From contig CAKSDT010000070.1 of the NCBI GenBank assembly GCA_934446135.1, positions 1 through 9,382 on the forward strand: a stretch of DNA of 9,382 bases, read 5' to 3'. The notes beneath the pieces were generated by a model that was given only the letters and a program-made list of their open reading frames with translations, was not told where the DNA came from and did not search any database. Each line of letters opens with the position of its first letter. Position 1 is the stretch's first letter. Positions 6,082-9,382 of this stretch are shown here, one piece after another. Made by a program: the position numbers and the translations under genes. This stretch comes from an uncultured Clostridia bacterium. GTDB lineage: Bacteria > Bacillota > Clostridia > RGIG6154.

Positions 6082-6775
6082 AACAGATGTTTCTGAGGCT
6101 GATAAAATTCTGACAGTTCTTACGAACGAAAAGGGTAAAATCAGCATAAGGGCCCAGAATATTAAAAGAAGTAAAAAAATTGCATACGCAGGTGCGGGTT
6201 TTCTTTGTTATTCAGACTTTGTAATATCAAAAGCATCTGACATATATTTTCTCCGTCAGTGCACCCCTATAGAAACATTTTTTGATATAAGCGAAGATGT
6301 GACAAGTCTGTCACTTGCTACATATCTCGGACAGATAACTGCTGAAACAATACCTGAGGGCGTCATAAATAAAGATGTAGTATCTTTGCTCCTAAACAGT
6401 TTCTATGTCTTAAAAAGACATAAATACAAACCTGAATTTATTAAATGTGTATATGAATTCAGACTGATGGGAGAACAAGGATATCTTCCAAATATTCTTG
6501 TTTGTGAAAAATGCGGTCAGAAAAACTTTCCTATGAGATTTGATGTTGAATCAGGACAGATAAATTGCGGCAGTTGCAGTAAAAAAGGATTTTTAATTAA
6601 TGAAAGTATGCTTAATGCTATGCAGTATATATTTTTCTGCAACCCAAAAAAAATATTTTCTTTCAGCATAACAAATGAAGTTTTGGATGTTCTTTCGGAT
6701 ATATCTGAACAATATGTCATAACACATATAAATAAAAAAGTGAATGCACTTGATTACCTTAAAATGTTTATGTAG
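6047..6775 (+). CDS. recO: DNA repair protein RecO
   Basis: A 242-residue RecO, the RecFOR-pathway mediator that helps load RecA on SSB-coated single-stranded DNA and anneals strands. The N-terminal OB fold (about 1-80) starts with VTGIVIRETDVSEADKILT (5-23), the family signature in which a short strand is followed by 'E.DKI(L/V)T(V/L)LT'. A helical domain follows. The zinc-binding element is intact: Cys153-x2-Cys156 (CEKC) and Cys174-x2-Cys177 (CGSC). The length is normal for Firmicutes. The start overlaps the yqzL-like gene by 35 nt. No terminator is evident after the stop codon, so transcripts may run into thrS, which has its own promoter. The overall sequence is divergent, as usual for RecO, but the ends, zinc cysteines and position after era make the call firm. 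Confidence 0.92.
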   Translation: MVEKVTGIVIRETDVSEADKILTVLTNEKGKISIRAQNIKRSKKIAYAGAGFLCYSDFVISKASDIYFLRQCTPIETFFDISEDVTSLSLATYLGQITAETIPEGVINKDVVSLLLNSFYVLKRHKYKPEFIKCVYEFRLMGEQGYLPNILVCEKCGQKNFPMRFDVESGQINCGSCSKKGFLINESMLNAMQYIFFCNPKKIFSFSITNEVLDVLSDISEQYVITHINKKVNALDYLKMFM

Positions 6776-6778
6776 TTG

Positions 6779-6807
6779 TTGACAACTATCTGTAAAAAGA
6801 GTATAAT
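6779..6807 (+). promoter_or_regulatory. Near-consensus sigma-A promoter of thrS
   Basis: TTGACA (6779-6784), a 17-bp spacer, and TATAAT (6802-6807) match the sigma-A consensus at all 12 positions. Transcription would start near 6813-6815, giving a leader of about 30 nt, followed by AGGAGG (6828-6833) 9 nt before the ATG. The -35 lies within GTTG-A-CAAC (6778-6786), a perfect short dyad that could be a regulator site. The leader is too short to hold a T-box. Confidence 0.88.
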
Positions 6808-6842
6808 ACTGACTATAAATTTTTAAAAGGAGGAGTTTTACG

Positions 6843-8594
6843 ATGTATAATGATGAACTCAGTGTGTTAAGACATACTGCATCTCATGTACTTGCACAGG
6901 CCGTGTTGAGATTGTATCCTGATGTTAAACTTGCAATCGGCCCTGCAATCGACAGCGGTTTTTACTATGATTTTGATAAGGAGACTCCTTTCACCACCGA
7001 AGATTTGGAAAAAATTGAAGTTGAAATGAAAAAAATTGTTAAGGAAAACCTTAAGGTTGAAAGATTTGAACTTCCGAGAAACGAAGCTTTGGAACTTATG
7101 AAAGACCAGCCTTATAAGGTAGAACTTATTAATGATTTGCCTGATGATGAGGCTATTTCTTTTTATAAACAGGGTGAATTTACGGATCTTTGTGCCGGTC
7201 CTCATGTGGGGTATACTTCAAAAGTAAAAGCGTTTAAACTTTTGAGTGTTACCGGTGCTTATTGGAGAGGCAATGAAAAGAATAAAATGCTTCAGAGAAT
7301 ATACGGAACTGCATTTAAGACAAAGGATGAGTTAAATACACATCTTGAGCAACTTGAAGAAGCAAAAAAGAGAGATCATAATAAACTCGGCAGAGAACTT
7401 GGACTTTTTACTACAAGTGAACTTATAGGTCAGGGACTTCCTATTCTTTTGCCTAAGGGTGCAAGAATAGTTCATCTTTTGCAAAGATTTGTTGAAGATA
7501 CAGAGCAGCAACAGGGCTGGCTTCTTACCAAAACACCGCTTATGGCAAAGAGCGACCTTTATAAACTTTCAGGTCACTGGGGACATTATAAAGAAGGAAT
7601 GTTTGTTTTAGGTGATGAGGAAAAGGATAAAGAAGTTTTTGCTTTAAGACCTATGACTTGTCCGTTCCAGTATCAGGCATATCTTGCGGAAATGAGAAGT
7701 TACAGAGATCTGCCTTTAAGATATAATGAAACATCTACGCTTTTTAGAAATGAAGCGTCAGGCGAAATGCACGGACTTATAAGAGTAAGACAGTTTACTA
7801 TTTCGGAAGGTCATCTTATGTGCAGACCCGACCAGTTAGAGGATGAATTCAGACGCTGCCTGAAAATGACGACATATATGCTTAAAGTTTTGGGACTTTA
7901 TGAAGATATTTCGTTCAGATTCAGTCAGTGGGATCCTGAAGACAGAGATAAATACATCGGAACTCCCGAACAGTGGGATGAAGCACAGGGAATTATGGAA
8001 ACTATTCTTGATGACCTTGAGATTCCTTATAAAATCGGTATTGGTGAGGCGGCATTTTACGGACCTAAACTTGATATTCAGATTAAAAATGTATTTGGTA
8101 AAGAGGATACTTTGGTTACAATTCAAATTGACCAGATGCTTGCTGAAAAATTCGGTATGGAATATATAGATTCTGACGGAACAAAGAAGAATCCGTATAT
8201 AATCCACAGAACATCACTTGGGTGCTATGAGAGAACTCTTGCGTTGTTGATTGAAAAATATGCAGGTGCGTTTCCGTCATGGCTTGCTCCTATTCAGGCA
8301 AAACTTATTCCTGTTTCCGAAAAACAGGTTGATTATGTTGAAAAAATAAAAGCACAGCTTGTAAAGGCGGGTGTCCGTGTTGAATCTGATATTAGGAATG
8401 AAAAATTAGGATATAAGATAAGACAGGCACAGATGAATAAAATTCCTTATATGCTCGTTGCAGGCGATAAAGAAGTTGAAGAAAATGTTTTGTCGGTAAG
8501 ATGCAGAGAAAGCGGAAAAGATCTGGGAACAATGTCGGTTGATAAATTTATCAATCTCTTGAATTCGGAAAAACCGGAACCTTTTGAAGGATAG
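6843..8594 (+). CDS. thrS: Threonyl-tRNA synthetase lacking the N-terminal TGS domain
   Basis: A 583-residue class II synthetase that charges tRNA-Thr. The usual bacterial enzyme is about 640 residues; this one starts directly at the editing domain, and the TGS domain is absent. The editing domain shows HTASH (His11, His15) and DLCAGPH (Cys117, His121), so hydrolysis of Ser-tRNA-Thr is probably retained. The catalytic core (about 185-480) has the zinc ligands expected by alignment to E. coli Cys334/His385/His511: Cys273 in RPMTCPF, His324 in TISEGH, and His455 in IIHRTSLG. Motif 2 is FRNEASGEMHGLIRVRQFT (301-319). The anticodon-binding domain (about 482-583) is complete. MTCPFQ, NEASGEMHG and ISEGH differ from the common MNCPxH, ERSGxLHG and QDDAH forms, placing it in a divergent subgroup. 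It has a consensus promoter and strong ribosome binding site, and a terminator follows. I am sure of the enzyme, less of its subgroup. Confidence 0.95.
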   Translation: MYNDELSVLRHTASHVLAQAVLRLYPDVKLAIGPAIDSGFYYDFDKETPFTTEDLEKIEVEMKKIVKENLKVERFELPRNEALELMKDQPYKVELINDLPDDEAISFYKQGEFTDLCAGPHVGYTSKVKAFKLLSVTGAYWRGNEKNKMLQRIYGTAFKTKDELNTHLEQLEEAKKRDHNKLGRELGLFTTSELIGQGLPILLPKGARIVHLLQRFVEDTEQQQGWLLTKTPLMAKSDLYKLSGHWGHYKEGMFVLGDEEKDKEVFALRPMTCPFQYQAYLAEMRSYRDLPLRYNETSTLFRNEASGEMHGLIRVRQFTISEGHLMCRPDQLEDEFRRCLKMTTYMLKVLGLYEDISFRFSQWDPEDRDKYIGTPEQWDEAQGIMETILDDLEIPYKIGIGEAAFYGPKLDIQIKNVFGKEDTLVTIQIDQMLAEKFGMEYIDSDGTKKNPYIIHRTSLGCYERTLALLIEKYAGAFPSWLAPIQAKLIPVSEKQVDYVEKIKAQLVKAGVRVESDIRNEKLGYKIRQAQMNKIPYMLVAGDKEVEENVLSVRCRESGKDLGTMSVDKFINLLNSEKPEPFEG

Positions 8595-8617
8595 TAAATT
8601 ATTAACAAAATTTTATT

Positions 8618-8655
8618 AATACACTTGACCCGTGCAAGGTTGAGTGTATTATTTT
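8618..8655 (+). terminator. Intrinsic terminator after thrS
   Basis: Inverted repeat AATACACTTGACC (8618-8630) and GGTTGAGTGTATT (8638-8650) forms a 13-bp stem with two G-U pairs and a 7-nt loop. It is followed by ATTTT (8651-8655), a short and interrupted U tract. It ends 24 nt after the thrS stop codon plus stem, in the expected place. Termination may be partial because of the weak T run. Confidence 0.7.
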
Positions 8656-8681
8656 AAAAATGCAAAGGATGAGATGCGTGT

Positions 8682-9293
8682 ATGTTAAAAGGGTTTATAA
8701 GCGGTATAATGGCAGGAATTCTTATTTCTATCGGCGGAAGTGTTTTTCTTGCCTGTGATGTGAAATATGTTGGTGCAATTTTATTTTCTGTCGCACTTTT
8801 GTGTATATGTTATAAAGGGTACGCACTTTTCACGGGAAAAGTCGGATATATTCCCGAGAGTCATAAAAAGGAAGATGTGAAACTTCTTATTATGGCACTT
8901 TTGGGGAACTTTGCCGCAACATATCTGGTTGGAAGAGTTATAGGACTTACTAATTCTTCATTTTATGAAACAGCACAAAATTTATGTGCAGCAAAACTGT
9001 CGCAAAATTCTCTTCAGACTTTTGTGAGGGCGACAATGTGCGGAATACTTATGTATCTTGCAGTAAGTATTTACCGTGATAAGAAAACGGTTATTGCGAT
9101 TTTATTCTGCATACCTGTGTTTATTTTAAGCGGCTTTGAGCATTCAATAGCCAATATGTTTTACTTTGCCGTGGGGGATATGTACAGCATTCAGACAGGA
9201 ATTTACCTTTTAATAGTTGTAATCGGAAACTCGGTTGGAGGAATGCTCCTGCCGGCACTTGAAAAAATCGGGGATTTGTTCAGCGGAAAGTAA
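8682..9293 (+). CDS. Compact formate/nitrite transporter (FNT) family protein
   Basis: A 203-residue protein with the six membrane helices of the FNT channel family (about 3-24, 29-50, 66-86, 112-131, 136-163 and 172-194). Helix 1 has GFISGIMAGILISIGG (4-19); the helix 2 loop ends in LFTGK (49-53), with the threonine found at the constriction in FocA-type channels. Helix 5 bears the signature SGFEHSIANMFYF (150-162), including the central histidine (His154), equivalent to the pore histidine of FocA. Helix 6 has IGNSVGGMLLPAL (181-193). FNT proteins form pentameric channels for formate, nitrite or hydrosulfide. This one is about 60-80 residues shorter than FocA, mainly from a minimal N terminus, short loops and no C-terminal tail. 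The substrate cannot be told from sequence; formate is likely for a fermenter (inference). Ribosome binding site AAAGGATGAG (8664-8673) is slightly far from the ATG. Confidence 0.85.
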   Translation: MLKGFISGIMAGILISIGGSVFLACDVKYVGAILFSVALLCICYKGYALFTGKVGYIPESHKKEDVKLLIMALLGNFAATYLVGRVIGLTNSSFYETAQNLCAAKLSQNSLQTFVRATMCGILMYLAVSIYRDKKTVIAILFCIPVFILSGFEHSIANMFYFAVGDMYSIQTGIYLLIVVIGNSVGGMLLPALEKIGDLFSGK

Positions 9294-9324
9294 TAAAAAT
9301 CGAGAGTGTGAAAAAAAGTCTGTA

Positions 9325-9365
9325 AAAAAGATTCCTTCTATGATAGATCGTAGGGGGAATTTTTT
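9325..9365 (+). terminator. Terminator-like hairpin that also contains the next ribosome binding site
   Basis: ATTCCTTCTATGA (9331-9343) pairs with TCGTAGGGGGAAT (9348-9360) to give 13 bp with three G-U pairs and a four-base loop TAGA. A preceding A run (9325-9329) can pair with the T tract 9361-9365, extending the stem. Placed 31 nt after the FNT stop codon it can act as that gene's intrinsic terminator. The 3' arm holds AGGGGGA (9352-9358), the evident ribosome binding site of the frame starting at 9366, so the structure would hide this site in any transcript that comes from upstream. Confidence 0.62.
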
Positions 9366-9382
9366 ATGGCAAGACGAAGACG
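9366..9382 (+). CDS. Start of a truncated gene (Met-Ala-Arg-Arg-Arg...)
   Basis: The last 17 bases begin with ATG, and read M-A-R-R-R followed by CG (probably another Arg). A purine-rich AGGGGGA (9352-9358) lies 7 nt upstream, so a real start is likely. Only five full codons are present. Some clostridial alpha/beta-type small acid-soluble spore proteins start with a similar Ala/Ser-Arg-Arg run, which would suit the sporulation setting, but a basic ribosomal or DNA-binding protein would look the same. I do not assign a function. Confidence 0.45.

Noticed and set aside
7836..8207. A 123-codon minus-strand open frame inside thrS
   Set aside because: It is a shadow of the conserved thrS catalytic core, with an unlikely composition rich in Ile, Phe, Lys and Asn and no upstream ribosome binding site. 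The 6867-7205 minus frame is rejected for the same reasons.
8625..8652. Possible promoter TTGACC-16-TATTAT for the FNT gene
   Set aside because: Both boxes are parts of the thrS terminator stem, and the start site would fall only a few nucleotides before the ribosome binding site. It may work, but the hairpin explains the sequence better.
9294..9365. Sigma-G promoter for a possible spore protein gene at 9366
   Set aside because: I looked for GnATA and CATnnTA boxes at a proper distance; TGTAAA (9321-9326) and TATGATA (9339-9345) are too close together, so no promoter is called.
1..9382. Mobile elements, CRISPR arrays, defence genes, tRNA or rRNA genes
   Set aside because: No transposase, integrase, phage or nuclease-type defence protein, no regularly spaced direct repeats and no tRNA-like cloverleaf was seen. 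Every gap between genes is under 170 bp.

Overview
The window looks like an ordinary stretch of chromosome from an AT-rich, endospore-forming Firmicute, most likely a member of the Clostridia. The evidence is three sporulation genes (ylbJ-like, yqfC, yqfD), the Firmicute cluster phoH-ybeY-era-yqzL-recO, Gram-positive style Shine-Dalgarno sites (AGGAGG types), sigma-A-like promoters and U-tract hairpin terminators. I see no insertion sequence, phage gene, CRISPR array, tRNA or rRNA.

Layout. Positions 21-638 (minus) hold a cytidylate-kinase-like P-loop protein with its own promoter. A 164-bp gap with nested palindromes leads to a 74-residue DUF378 membrane protein (803-1027, plus). A strong bidirectional terminator separates it from a convergent YlbJ-like membrane protein (1067-1996, minus). 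A short divergent region with sigma-E-like sequences then opens a long plus-strand run: yqfC, yqfD, phoH, ybeY, era, yqzL and recO (2081-6775), mostly separated by 1-15 bp or overlapping. A near-consensus sigma-A promoter then drives thrS (6843-8594), which ends in a hairpin terminator. A compact formate/nitrite-transporter family protein follows (8682-9293). The last 17 bases begin another reading frame (M-A-R-R-R...), preceded by a hairpin that contains its ribosome binding site.

How the genes fit together. yqfC and yqfD are mother-cell sporulation genes in Bacillus and sit directly ahead of housekeeping RNA and ribosome genes. ybeY (rRNA-processing endoribonuclease) and era (30S assembly GTPase with a KH domain) work on 16S rRNA maturation, and PhoH is a frequent genomic partner of YbeY. 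recO belongs to RecFOR recombinational repair. Compared with the Bacillus order, the pgpH-like gene between phoH and ybeY and the dgkA and cdd genes between ybeY and era are absent, so ybeY and era are only 4 bp apart.

The most noteworthy points are modest: a threonyl-tRNA synthetase with no TGS domain, unusual catalytic-core motifs and no room for a T-box leader; a small TTG-initiated yqzL gene overlapping recO; a palindromic -10-like element that could serve divergent sporulation promoters; and a terminator-like hairpin that buries the ribosome binding site of the last gene. I found no convincing undescribed system.
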